Counted from the stretch's first letter, positions 1 through 6,937 are shown. The stretch: DNA of 8,982 nt from an uncultured Sphingomonadaceae bacterium (GCA_946479505.1 CAMLGC010000093.1:1-8982); one strand, 5' to 3'. Made by a program: numbers and translations. Notes: generated from the letters alone by a model not told the origin.

Positions 1-157
1 CGTCGCGACAGAGACCAAGCTGATCCTGCCGGCATTCGGCGCGCTTACCGGCGGGCTCGATGCGCATCATCCCGAAATCATCCGTGCGGTAGGGCCCGCG
101 GCCGAGGCGCTGGTGCCGCTCGACGACCGCCTGCTCCGTTTCCCGATCGCGGCCTGA
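1..157 (+). CDS. pdeM: Ligase-associated DNA damage response endonuclease PdeM, C-terminal end (partial)
   Basis: Only the last 51 codons are in the window, read from base 2 to a TGA at 155-157. The visible tail contains LILPAFGALTGGLDA, which I recognise as the C-terminal signature of PdeM-type metallophosphoesterases. In that family the active-site metal ligands lie upstream, so they cannot be checked here. PdeM proteins are encoded next to an Lhr-type helicase, an ATP-dependent DNA ligase and a beta-CASP exonuclease and are thought to act in DNA repair; those partners would have to lie to the left of the window. The tail ends in a short run of the type LVPLDDRLLRFPIAA. The gene faces gluQ with only 2 bases between the two stop codons. 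The call rests on one conserved segment, so another calcineurin-like phosphoesterase is possible. Confidence 0.72.
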   Translation, partial: VATETKLILPAFGALTGGLDAHHPEIIRAVGPAAEALVPLDDRLLRFPIAA

Positions 158-159
158 GC

Positions 160-1008
160 TCAGCGGGGATTGTCGCCCCGGCGCAACCGGTCGGCGAGCG
201 CGGGGCCGTCTTCGCCGGCCCGCCGCCGATCGGCGAGCGTCGGCGCGCCGGCGCGCTTGGCGAGCCGATTGCCGCCCGCGTCGACGAGCAGCGGGTGGTG
301 GCGATAGACGGGTGTCGGCAGGCCGAGCAGCGCCTGGAGCAGGCGGTGGACATGCGTCGCGGCGAACAGGTCTTCCCCGCGCACGATATGCGTCACGCCC
401 TGCGCGGCATCGTCGACCGTCACCGCAAGGTGATAGCTCGCCGGCGCATCCTTGCGCGCGAGCACGACGTCGCCGAACGCGCGCGGATCGGCGCATTGCG
501 GACCCGCGAGCTCGTCGGTCCATTCGAGCGGCCCGGCGAGCGCCACGGCGCGTTCGACGTCGAGCCGCCACGCATGCGGCTCGGCCATGCGGGCGCGTCG
601 CTCGTCGGCCGCAAGCCGCCGGCATGTGCCCGGATAGATCGGGCCTTCATGCCCATGCGGCGCAGACGCGCTCTCGGCCACTTCGCGCGCGATCTCGGCG
701 CGGGTGCAGAAGCACGGATAGACGAGCTCGATCGATTTCAGCCGTTCGAGCGCATCAGCGTAAAAGGCGAGCCGCTGCGACTGAAAGACCACCTCTCCAT
801 CCCAGTCGAGACCGAGCCAGCGCATATCCTCTAAAATCGTCGCGACATGCTCGGACCGGCTGCGCGTGCCGTCGATATCCTCGATGCGGAGCAGAAAGCG
901 CCCGCCGCGGGCGCGTGCCGCGTCATGCGCCTGGATCGCCGAGAAGGCGTGGCCAAGGTGCAGGCGCCCCGTCGGGCTCGGCGCGAAACGGGCAACGATC
1001 CGGTTCAT
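160..1008 (-). CDS. gluQ: Glutamyl-Q tRNA(Asp) synthetase (GluQRS)
   Basis: A 282-residue truncated glutamyl-tRNA synthetase paralogue that activates glutamate and attaches it to the queuosine base at position 34 of tRNA-Asp in the cytosol. The catalytic domain starts with RFAPSPTGRLHLGH (residues 7-20, the HIGH-type motif). The adenylate region RIEDIDGTR is at 41-49. Zinc-ligand candidates are C99, C101, Y125 and C129, matching the Cys-Cys-Tyr-Cys set of E. coli YadB. The KMSKS equivalent is RLAKR at 248-252. The protein stops soon after it, without the anticodon-binding domain of true GluRS, which gives the family its usual length near 300 residues. I chose the ATG at 1008 because it puts the RFAPSPTG motif at residue 7, as in the family. 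An in-frame GTG at 1023 would add five residues, and neither start has a clear ribosome site. The gene converges on pdeM and is divergent from the HNH gene. Confidence 0.93.
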   Translation of the reverse strand: MNRIVARFAPSPTGRLHLGHAFSAIQAHDAARARGGRFLLRIEDIDGTRSRSEHVATILEDMRWLGLDWDGEVVFQSQRLAFYADALERLKSIELVYPCFCTRAEIAREVAESASAPHGHEGPIYPGTCRRLAADERRARMAEPHAWRLDVERAVALAGPLEWTDELAGPQCADPRAFGDVVLARKDAPASYHLAVTVDDAAQGVTHIVRGEDLFAATHVHRLLQALLGLPTPVYRHHPLLVDAGGNRLAKRAGAPTLADRRRAGEDGPALADRLRRGDNPR

Positions 1009-1025
1009 TGCGGGTGTGGTCACGC

Positions 1026-1045
1026 CGACTCTTGACCGGGAGTCG
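1026..1045. repeat. Short inverted repeat in the gluQ / HNH divergent intergenic region
   Basis: CGACTC (1026-1031) and GAGTCG (1040-1045) form a perfect 6-bp inverted repeat around an 8-base centre containing TTGACC. The element sits between two divergently transcribed genes, just upstream of the GTG alternative start of gluQ. TTGACC at 1032-1037 resembles a -35 box for the rightward HNH gene, and TGTCAT at 1056-1061 is a weak -10 candidate at an 18-base spacing. An operator overlapping a promoter is possible, but a 6-bp repeat in GC-rich DNA may be chance. Confidence 0.25.
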
Positions 1046-1115
1046 CGCCCTGTGCTGTCATCACGCCGTCACCGGGACGGGTGAGAGCCGCGCCGGACCC
1101 GTTCGGGGAGCGAGC

Positions 1116-1682
1116 ATGTACCATCCCGACCTGATCCGTCATCCCGACTCGTGCCCCGCGCTCGTGCTCAACGCGGACTATACCCCGCTGTCCTATTACC
1201 CGCTGAGCGTGTGGCCGTGGCAGACTTCGGTCAAGGCGGTGTTCCTCGATCGCGTCGACATCGTCGACCATTACGAGCGCGAGGTTCGAAGCCCCACCGC
1301 ACGGCTGAAGCTCCCGTCGGTGATCGCGCTCAAGCAATATGTGAAGCCGTCCCAATTTCCCGCCTTCACGCGGTTCAACCTCTTCCTTCGCGACAAGTTC
1401 ACGTGCCAATATTGCGGATCGGGCCGCGATCTCACCTTCGATCACGTCATCCCACGCGCGCAACGCGGGCGTACGACGTGGGAGAATGTCGTCACCGCCT
1501 GCGCGCCGTGCAACCTCCGGAAGGGCGGGCGCACGCCCAGGCAGGCGCGCATGCCGCTCCACGTCGCGCCGATCCGGCCGACGAGCTGGCACCTCCAGGA
1601 GCACGGCCGCAGCTTCCCGCCCAACTACCTCCACGACACCTGGCGCGACTGGCTCTATTGGGACATCGAGCTCGAGGCCTGA
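1116..1682 (+). CDS. HNH endonuclease domain protein
   Basis: A 188-residue protein with a C-terminal HNH nuclease fold. The zinc knuckles are CQYC (C97, C100) and CAPC (C129, C132). Between them lie the catalytic D109-H110 of the DHVIPRAQRG segment, N124 in TWENVV and N133 in CNLRKGGRTP, so the motif is of the H-N-N kind. The first 90 residues (LVLNADYTPLSYYPLSVWPWQ, then a basic KLPSVIALK segment) match the N-terminal part common to stand-alone bacterial HNH proteins of this class, whose cellular task is generally not established. The start at 1116 is supported by GGGGAG at 1105-1110, five bases before the ATG; the reading frame is open far upstream, but that stretch overlaps gluQ antisense. 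The gene is followed 41 bases later by the EF-hand gene on the same strand. There is no methyltransferase nearby, so a restriction role is not suggested. Nuclease family is clear; biological role is unknown. Confidence 0.9.
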   Translation: MYHPDLIRHPDSCPALVLNADYTPLSYYPLSVWPWQTSVKAVFLDRVDIVDHYEREVRSPTARLKLPSVIALKQYVKPSQFPAFTRFNLFLRDKFTCQYCGSGRDLTFDHVIPRAQRGRTTWENVVTACAPCNLRKGGRTPRQARMPLHVAPIRPTSWHLQEHGRSFPPNYLHDTWRDWLYWDIELEA

Positions 1683-1723
1683 ACGGGCTTGCCCTGCCGC
1701 GCGCGACCGCGCATTCATAAACC

Positions 1724-2182
1724 ATGCGCACCCTGCTACTCGCCAGCCTGCCGCTTCTCGCCGCGCTCGCCGCCTGTTCGGACGACGACGAGCATCGCAA
1801 CGCCGCGGCTGCGGTCGCCGCGGGGTTCCGGCCGCCAACGGTGCTCGCGCGCGCCGATTTCGGGATGGATCTCGACAAGCGCTTCCGCAAGCTCGACCTC
1901 AACGGCGACAGCATACTCGAGCGCAACGAATGGCCGCCGCGCTACGCCGACCGCATCGCCGAGCTCGACCAGGACAAGGACGGCAAGGTGACCAACGGCG
2001 AGTTCTTCGAAACGCTGATGGCGCGCTTCGATGCCGCCGACACCAACCAGGACCAGGTGCTCACCAGCGACGAACGCGCCGCGGCGGACATCCCGCACGA
2101 CAAGCTCGCGAACAGCACCGATGCCGACGATGTCGCCGGCGGCGTGGGCGCCGCCACCGAAAACCGGACGGCTGCCCCCTAA
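1724..2182 (+). CDS. EF-hand calcium-binding lipoprotein
   Basis: A 152-residue exported protein. Residues 1-17 are a short hydrophobic signal peptide ending in a lipobox (LAAC), so Cys18 should be lipidated; the next residues are SDDD. Three EF-hand loops follow: D58-E69 (D58, N60, D62, E69), D82-E93 (D82, D84, D86, G87, E93) and D106-E117 (D106, N108, D110, E117). Each has acidic or amide residues at positions 1, 3 and 5 and glutamate at 12. Loop 1 has Ser and loop 3 has Gln in place of the usual Gly at position 6. Expected role: calcium binding or sensing on the periplasmic side of a membrane; no enzyme domain is seen. The tail after residue 120 is low in complexity and probably flexible. 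No Shine-Dalgarno sequence precedes the ATG, which lies 41 bases after the HNH stop. The gene ends 58 bases before ppc and could be cotranscribed with it, but nothing links their functions. Confidence 0.85.
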   Translation: MRTLLLASLPLLAALAACSDDDEHRNAAAAVAAGFRPPTVLARADFGMDLDKRFRKLDLNGDSILERNEWPPRYADRIAELDQDKDGKVTNGEFFETLMARFDAADTNQDQVLTSDERAAADIPHDKLANSTDADDVAGGVGAATENRTAAP

Positions 2183-2240
2183 AGGAATCGTTTGGGCCGG
2201 ACGTGTTGACCCCGGCGCTGCCGCAGTTCAGCAAAGGGGC

Positions 2241-4916
2241 ATGGCCAGCCTTCCCCCGATCGCAAACAATGCGGACATCCGCTTCCTCGGCGCGCTGCTC
2301 GGCGACGTCATCCGCGCCTATGGCGGCGACGCGCTGTTCCGACGCATCGAATATATCCGGTCCACCTCGGTCGATCGCGCGCGCGGGGTGGTCGGCGCCG
2401 ACGCGATCGATCCGGGGCTCGATTCGCTGAGCCTCGACGAGACGATCGATTTCACGCGCGGCTTCATGCTCTTCTCGATGCTCGCCAACCTTGCCGAGGA
2501 CCGGCAGGGAATCGCGACCGAGAAGGGCGCCGATCTCGCCTCGGCGGTTCAGCGGCTCGGCGCCGAGGGGATCGACGAGCATGCCGTGCTCGATCTGCTC
2601 GAACATGGGCTGATCGCGCCGGTGCTCACCGCGCACCCCACCGAGGTGCGCCGCAAGTCGATGATCGATCACAAGAATCGCATCGCCGAGCTGATGACGA
2701 TGAAGGATCAGGGCCGCGCCGCGACCCCCGACGGCGACGATGTCGACGAGGCGATCACGCGGCAGATTGCCTTGCTGTGGCAGACGCGCGTGCTCCGCCG
2801 CGAAAAACTCTACGTCGCCGATGAGGTCGAGACCGCGCTGTCGTATCTGCGCGACGTGTTCCTGCCGGCGCTTCCCGCGCTCTACCAGCGCTGGGATCGC
2901 GCGCTCGGCGATCGGGTGCCGAGCTTCCTCAAGCCCGGAAGCTGGATCGGCGGCGATCGCGACGGCAATCCCTTCGTCACCGCCGATTCGCTCAGGACCG
3001 CGCTCGGTCGCGCGTGCGAGGCGGTGCTCGGCTATTATCTCGCCGCGATCCATGCGCTCGGCGCCGAGCTGTCGATCTCGAGCGAGCACGCCGCGATCGA
3101 CGCGGAGGTCCAGCAGCTTGCGGAGAAAAGCGGCGACGACGCCCCGAGCCGCGCCGACGAACCCTATCGCCGCGCGCTTACCGGCATCTATGCACGGCTC
3201 GCGGCGACCTTCACCCATTTCACGGGCAAGCCCGCGCCGCGCCATGTTTCCCACGAGGGCGTCCCGTATGCGACTCCCGCCGAGCTGCGCGCCGATCTGG
3301 TCGCGATCGCGCACGGCCTCGCAGATACCGGCGGCGGCACGCTCGGCTCGGGCGGTGCGCTGGGGCGGCTGATCCGCGCGGTCGAGACGTTCGGATTCCA
3401 CCTCGCGACGCTCGACATGCGACAGAATGCGGCTGTCCACGAGCGCGTCGTCGCCGAACTGTTCAAGGTTGCGGGAATCGAATCCGATTACGCCGCGCTG
3501 GGCGAGGACGCGCGCGTCGCGCTGCTCCGCCGCGAGCTCGCCAACCCGCGCCCGTTGTCGAGCCCCTATGCCGCTTATTCGGACGAAACGCGCTCGGAGC
3601 TCGCCATCCTCCATGCGGCGGCCGAGGCGCACCGGCGCTACGGCAAGGCGTCGATCGTCAATTATTGCGTCTCGATGGCCGATTCGGTCTCCGATCTGCT
3701 CGAGGTCAATCTGCTGCTGCTCGAAGCGGGGCTCTACCGCCCCGGCGAGACGCCGGAAGCCGACATCATGGCGGTGCCGCTGTTCGAGACGGTCGCCGAT
3801 CTCGAGGCCGCGCCGCAGGTAATGACCGACTGGTTCGCGCTGCCCGAGATCGCCGCGATCACCGCGGCGCGCGGGTATCAGGAAGTGATGATCGGCTATT
3901 CCGATTCGAACAAGGACGGCGGCTACATCACCTCGACCTGGCAGCTTTCCAAGGCGTCGAGCGCGCTGGCGCCGGTGTTCGAGAAAGCGGGCGTGCGGAT
4001 GCAGCTCTTCCACGGCCGCGGCGGCGCGGTGGGGCGCGGGGGGGGCTCGGCCTTTTCGGCGATCCGCGCGCAGCCGCCGGGGACGGTGCAGGGCCGCATC
4101 CGCATCACCGAGCAGGGCGAGGTGATCGCCGCCAAATACGGCACCCGCGAAAGCGCGATGGTCAACCTCGAGGCGATGGCCTCGGCGACCCTGCTCGCAA
4201 GCCTCGAGCCCGAACGGCTGTCGGACCGCGATTACGACCGCTTCTCGGCGGCGATGGACCGACTGTCGGACACCGCCTTCCACGCCTATCGCGACCTCGT
4301 TTACGGCACCGAGGGGTTCACGACCTTCTTCCGCCAGATGACGCCGATCGCCGAGATCGCCGGACTCAAGATCGGCTCACGGCCCGCGAGCCGCAAGAAA
4401 TCGGACGCGATCGAGGACTTGCGCGCGATTCCCTGGGTCTTCTCGTGGAGCCAGGCGCGCGTGATGCTCCCCGGCTGGTACGGCGTCGGCCAGGCGATCG
4501 CCGATTTCGACGACAAGGGCCTGCTCGCGGAGATGGCCGAGGGCTGGCCGCTCTTCGCCGCGACCCTTGCCAACATGGAGCAGGTGCTCGCCAAGTCGGA
4601 CATGGGGATCGCCGAACATTATGCCGGGCTCGTCGAGGAGGAGGGGCTGCGCACCCACATCTTCGGCCGCATCCGCGACGGATGGCAGGCGACGCACGAC
4701 GGGTTCCTGACGATCAGCGGCCAATCGCGGCTGCTGGAGAAGCATCCGGGCCTCGATACCTCGGTGCGGCTGCGCCTCCCTTATATCGAGCCGCTCAACC
4801 TGCTCCAGATCGAGCTGATGAAACGCCACCGCGCGGGCGAGGACGATCCGCGCATCGCCGAGGGCATCCTCCTCTCGATCAACGCGATCGCGACCGCGCT
4901 CAGGAATTCGGGGTAA
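2241..4916 (+). CDS. ppc: Phosphoenolpyruvate carboxylase
   Basis: An 891-residue enzyme, complete and of normal family length, that adds bicarbonate to phosphoenolpyruvate to give oxaloacetate and so refills the TCA cycle in the cytosol. Key segments in order: TAHPTEVRRKS with catalytic H132; GSWIGGDRDGNP at 233-244; GYSDSNKDGGY at 552-562 with K558; FHGRGGAVGRGGG with H591 and R599 (equivalent to E. coli H579 and R587); QPPGTVQGRIRITEQGE; GSRPASRKK; and the C-terminal RNSG with N889. Residues used for aspartate feedback in E. coli appear conserved (R599, K785, an Arg at 843 or 845, and N889), so aspartate inhibition is likely. The start was set at the ATG at 2241, which gives the family-like beginning MASLPPIANNADIRFLG. 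The frame is open upstream, but that part overlaps the EF-hand gene. AAAGGGG at 2233-2239 is the ribosome site, although it sits unusually close, one base from the ATG. No convincing promoter was found in the 58-base gap. Confidence 0.98.
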   Translation: MASLPPIANNADIRFLGALLGDVIRAYGGDALFRRIEYIRSTSVDRARGVVGADAIDPGLDSLSLDETIDFTRGFMLFSMLANLAEDRQGIATEKGADLASAVQRLGAEGIDEHAVLDLLEHGLIAPVLTAHPTEVRRKSMIDHKNRIAELMTMKDQGRAATPDGDDVDEAITRQIALLWQTRVLRREKLYVADEVETALSYLRDVFLPALPALYQRWDRALGDRVPSFLKPGSWIGGDRDGNPFVTADSLRTALGRACEAVLGYYLAAIHALGAELSISSEHAAIDAEVQQLAEKSGDDAPSRADEPYRRALTGIYARLAATFTHFTGKPAPRHVSHEGVPYATPAELRADLVAIAHGLADTGGGTLGSGGALGRLIRAVETFGFHLATLDMRQNAAVHERVVAELFKVAGIESDYAALGEDARVALLRRELANPRPLSSPYAAYSDETRSELAILHAAAEAHRRYGKASIVNYCVSMADSVSDLLEVNLLLLEAGLYRPGETPEADIMAVPLFETVADLEAAPQVMTDWFALPEIAAITAARGYQEVMIGYSDSNKDGGYITSTWQLSKASSALAPVFEKAGVRMQLFHGRGGAVGRGGGSAFSAIRAQPPGTVQGRIRITEQGEVIAAKYGTRESAMVNLEAMASATLLASLEPERLSDRDYDRFSAAMDRLSDTAFHAYRDLVYGTEGFTTFFRQMTPIAEIAGLKIGSRPASRKKSDAIEDLRAIPWVFSWSQARVMLPGWYGVGQAIADFDDKGLLAEMAEGWPLFAATLANMEQVLAKSDMGIAEHYAGLVEEEGLRTHIFGRIRDGWQATHDGFLTISGQSRLLEKHPGLDTSVRLRLPYIEPLNLLQIELMKRHRAGEDDPRIAEGILLSINAIATALRNSG

Positions 4917-4946
4917 CGGTTCTGAATCAGCCCATCCGAGCACTCC

Positions 4947-4964
4947 CCCCGGCCTTTGCCGGGG
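4947..4964. terminator. GC-rich hairpin between convergent ppc and prolyl isomerase genes
   Basis: CCCCGGC (4947-4953) and GCCGGGG (4958-4964) form a perfect 7-bp stem with a CTTT loop, 30 bases after the ppc stop and 43 bases before the stop codon of the opposing gene. The location fits a two-way transcript end. There is no run of T on either side (AAGATTGGG follows on the + strand), so it is not a textbook intrinsic terminator. It may stabilise mRNA 3' ends, or be one copy of a dispersed intergenic palindrome; GC-rich hairpins of this look are common between sphingomonad genes, but only one copy is in this window. Confidence 0.45.
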
Positions 4965-5007
4965 AAGATTGGGAAAATAACTAGGCGGTAATTGCCGGGA
5001 TGCGATC

Positions 5008-5868
5008 TCAATCGCCCGTCTCATCCACTCGCCGCGTCGGCAGCGACACGTCGCACACGTCGGCGCCGATCGCCACGGTCGGCGGCTCGGGGTGCGCGCG
5101 CTTGGCGATCAATGCGGCGAAGCGGGCATTGTCGGCGGCGCGGTATTCGAAATGCGGCCGCTCGGCTGCGGGGATGTCGCTGGCGAGCCGCGCGGTGACG
5201 ATCGGCGTGCGCTCGGCCTCGGTCGCATAGACCCCCATCTCGGCATCGCTGCGCGGCAGCGCGGAAAGATACTGCATGCCTTCGATGATCCGCCCGACGA
5301 TCGTGTAGTTGCGGTCGAGCCGCCGCGCCGATTCGCCGATCGGGGTGAACAATTCGGCGCCCGTGCCCGTATCGGGCGAGGCGTTGCGCGCGACGCCGAC
5401 GGTACCGTAGCAATGCGCGAGCCACGCGGCCGTGCCGTCGGTCGCGATCGGCCAGCCATCGGCGGTGATGCCCGATGCGGTCGAATAGGCGTCGGCCTTC
5501 GCCATGCGCTGTGCGGGGGCAAAGGCGGCGATCTCGTACTCGGCCGCGGGCACCGCGACGACATCGTCGGGAAGCGGCTTCTTCTCGGTCGCATCGCCCC
5601 ATTGCGCGACCCAATTCTCCTGGACGCGATAGACGCTTGTGCCGTCCCACCAATGCGCGTTCGCAAGCCGCCGCACGTTGGCGACATGCTCGGGCGCGTA
5701 GCCGGGCGCGAGCCGGATCACGACATCGTGCCCATTGCCGAGCGTCATCACGAGCAGCTCGTCGTCGGGGATCGGCTTCCAGTCGGCGGGAAGCGGATCG
5801 GACGGGCTGGGTGCCGCGGCGCTCTGGGGTGCGACGGCGGCGAGCAAGGCGAGCAGGGGTGCGATCAT
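5008..5868 (-). CDS. Exported cyclophilin-type peptidyl-prolyl cis-trans isomerase
   Basis: A 286-residue protein that should catalyse prolyl isomerisation of exported proteins in the periplasm. Residues 1-19 (MIAPLLALLAAVAPQSAAA) look like a signal peptide cut after Ala. The cyclophilin domain begins near residue 38. The segment APEHVANVRRLANAHWWDG is followed by YRVQENWVAQWGD, in which R81 matches the catalytic Arg55 and Q89 the Gln63 of human cyclophilin A; the usual Phe60 is Trp86 and the QGGD motif reads QWGD. The last core part is at about 190-230 (AELFTPIGES, then LDRNYTIVGRIIEGMQYL). An insert of some 60 residues separates the two halves, and a C-terminal tail of about 60 residues follows. 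The start at 5868 gives a clean signal peptide; the frame is open for 21 more codons upstream, but that would put charged residues ahead of it. The ribosome site is weak. The gene converges on ppc and is divergent from tRNA-Ser. Confidence 0.88.
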   Translation of the reverse strand: MIAPLLALLAAVAPQSAAAPSPSDPLPADWKPIPDDELLVMTLGNGHDVVIRLAPGYAPEHVANVRRLANAHWWDGTSVYRVQENWVAQWGDATEKKPLPDDVVAVPAAEYEIAAFAPAQRMAKADAYSTASGITADGWPIATDGTAAWLAHCYGTVGVARNASPDTGTGAELFTPIGESARRLDRNYTIVGRIIEGMQYLSALPRSDAEMGVYATEAERTPIVTARLASDIPAAERPHFEYRAADNARFAALIAKRAHPEPPTVAIGADVCDVSLPTRRVDETGD

Positions 5869-5960
5869 GGCAGCGACTGTGCCCCGCTTGGCGCAGCGAG
5901 GCAATCGCCACCTTGCCGAGCGCGGCGGCACCGGCTAGGCGGGCGCGTTCCCGGGCATGC

Positions 5961-6051
5961 GGAGCGGTGGCCGAGTGGTCGAAGGCGCTCGCCTGGAAAG
6001 TGAGTATACGGCAAAACCGTATCGAGGGTTCGAATCCCTCCCGCTCCGCCA
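5961..6051 (+). tRNA. tRNA-Ser (anticodon GGA)
   Basis: The acceptor stem is GGAGCGG (5961-5967) paired with CCGCTCC (6041-6047), followed by discriminator G6048 and an encoded CCA at 6049-6051. The anticodon arm is CTCGC, loop CTGGAAA, GTGAG, with anticodon GGA at 5995-5997, reading UCC and UCU codons. A long variable arm with the stem ATACGG / CCGTAT confirms the class II serine type. The T arm is GAGGG, loop TTCGAAT, CCCTC. The 91-base gene stands alone. A weak promoter-like pair, TTGCCG at 5913-5918 and TAGGCG at 5936-5941 with a 17-base spacing, lies in front. No duplicated tRNA 3' end is seen in the window, so there is no sign that it has been used as an integration site. Confidence 0.97.
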
Positions 6052-6080
6052 TCCCGCTTCAAATCACCGATCTTCAAGAA

Positions 6081-6106
6081 AAAAGGCGCCGCTCTGCGTC
6101 CCTTTT
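6081..6106 (+). terminator. Probable intrinsic terminator of tRNA-Ser
   Basis: AAAA is followed by GGCGC (6085-6089), a six-base loop, GCG-T-CC (6096-6101, one bulged T) and then C and TTTT at 6103-6106. This gives a five-pair GC stem with an A run before it and a T run after it, starting 30 bases past the tRNA end. The stem is short and the T run is only four long, so termination may be partial. It is also placed to stop leftward transcription from the small membrane protein gene, whose stop is at 6150. Confidence 0.5.
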
Positions 6107-6149
6107 CAGGCGAAGATTCCTTCAGGCGGCGGGCATTTGCTCGTTCGGC

Positions 6150-6428
6150 TCAGTCGCGCCTGTCGACCGATTCGTCGTGGCCGGTGCCCGAGCTCAGAAA
6201 GGCGAGGCCCATCAGCGCCGCCGCCATCACCACCGATCCGCCGATGCCGAGCACGACCGCAACGCGCGCCATCACCGACAGCGGCCCGTAGATTGCCCCG
6301 AGCGCGATCAGCGTCGCGATCACCACCACGCCGGCCACCGCGATCATCCACGCAAGCAGCAGCCGATAGCGCGCCCAGGCGTGCGCCGCCTGATCGGGAT
6401 CGTCGAGGCCGGGTCGGTGCTCGGTCAT
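6150..6428 (-). CDS. Small two-helix membrane protein, function unknown
   Basis: A 92-residue protein with a polar, acidic N-terminus (MTEHRPGLDDPDQAAHAWARYR), two hydrophobic helices at about 24-47 and 53-78 joined by a short GPLS turn, and a polar tail (SSGTGHDESVDRRD). Both ends should face the same side, probably the cytoplasm given the arginines before helix 1. It has no catalytic motif. From memory, similar small proteins occur in other sphingomonads, but I cannot confirm that here. The start at 6428 is set by GGGAAG just in front of the ATG; ten more codons upstream are open but lack a ribosome site. Its promoter region is shared with the divergent CBS-domain gene 80 bases away, which may mean joint control. 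The long polar stretch before helix 1 argues against a cleaved signal peptide. Confidence 0.75.
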   Translation of the reverse strand: MTEHRPGLDDPDQAAHAWARYRLLLAWMIAVAGVVVIATLIALGAIYGPLSVMARVAVVLGIGGSVVMAAALMGLAFLSSGTGHDESVDRRD

Positions 6429-6508
6429 GCTTCCCATATTGGTGCGTACGTGACACACTCAAGCCGTCCATGCGTTCCGGACTCATGTCGAGTGAGGGAG
6501 AACCAGCC

Positions 6509-6937
6509 ATGACGATCGCCGCGATCCTGGGGAAAAAGGGGCACGAGGTGGTGACGGTGACCGCCGATCGCTCGGTCGCCGACGCTCTGGGGGTGCTCGC
6601 CGACCGTCGTATCGGCGCGGTGCCGGTGATGGAGAACGACGCGGTCGCCGGCGTCTTTTCGGAGCGCGACGTGCTCTATTGCCTCGCTACCGCCGGCGCC
6701 GCGGCGCTCGACAAACGCGTTGGCGAGGTGATGACCGCGCCCGCCGTGACGGTCGCGTCGGACCATTCGGTGCTTGCCGCACTGTCGCTGATGACGCAGC
6801 GGCGCATCCGCCATTTGCCGGTGGTCGAGGGCGGCCGCCTCACCGGGCTGGTCTCGATCGGCGATCTCGTCAAATACCGGATCGATCGTATCGAGGCCGA
6901 TGCCGCCGCGATGCGCGACTATATTCAGCAGGCCTGA
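6509..6937 (+). CDS. Stand-alone two-CBS-domain protein
   Basis: A 142-residue protein made almost only of a CBS pair (Bateman module), which usually binds adenine nucleotides and senses energy state. CBS1 covers about 10-60, with RRIGAVPVMEND and GVFSERDVL (48-56). CBS2 covers about 72-126, with VMTAPAVTV, RRIRHLPVVEGG and GLVSIGDLVKYRI. The acidic residues E52-R53-D54 and D119 sit where the ligand ribose contacts usually are. There is no attached enzyme, channel or DNA-binding domain, so it should act by binding a partner. The start at 6509 is fixed by GAGGGAG at 6494-6500, eight bases before the ATG; an in-frame ATG at 6485 lies ahead of that site. Its last 13 bases overlap the end of the opposing flippase gene. 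Related small proteins are often annotated only as CBS domain-containing, and the partner is unknown here. Confidence 0.92.
   Translation: MTIAAILGKKGHEVVTVTADRSVADALGVLADRRIGAVPVMENDAVAGVFSERDVLYCLATAGAAALDKRVGEVMTAPAVTVASDHSVLAALSLMTQRRIRHLPVVEGGRLTGLVSIGDLVKYRIDRIEADAAAMRDYIQQA

Noticed and set aside
312..1115. Open reading frame extending the HNH gene 268 codons upstream
   Set aside because: It overlaps the well-supported gluQ gene antisense and is Arg-rich, out of keeping with a real protein; the good ribosome site at 1105-1110 marks the ATG at 1116.
2206..2234. TTGACC in front of ppc as a promoter
   Set aside because: No -10-like sequence at any allowed spacing (CAGCAA at 17), so I did not call it.
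2031..2240. Upstream extension of the ppc frame by 70 codons
   Set aside because: It runs out of frame through the EF-hand gene and has no family match; PEP carboxylases begin at about the MASLPPIANNAD segment.
2061..4283. Long open frame (740 codons) antisense to ppc
   Set aside because: In GC-rich genes with strong third-position bias the opposite strand often lacks stops. The translation is Arg- and charge-rich without domains, while ppc explains the region fully.
3014..4984. Open frame of 656 codons in another + frame of ppc
   Set aside because: Very rich in Arg and Gly, a shadow of the biased ppc codons; no motif.
5961..6150. tRNA-Ser as the attachment site of an integrated element
   Set aside because: No integrase gene and no repeat of the tRNA 3' end occur in the window; genes on both sides look like core chromosome.
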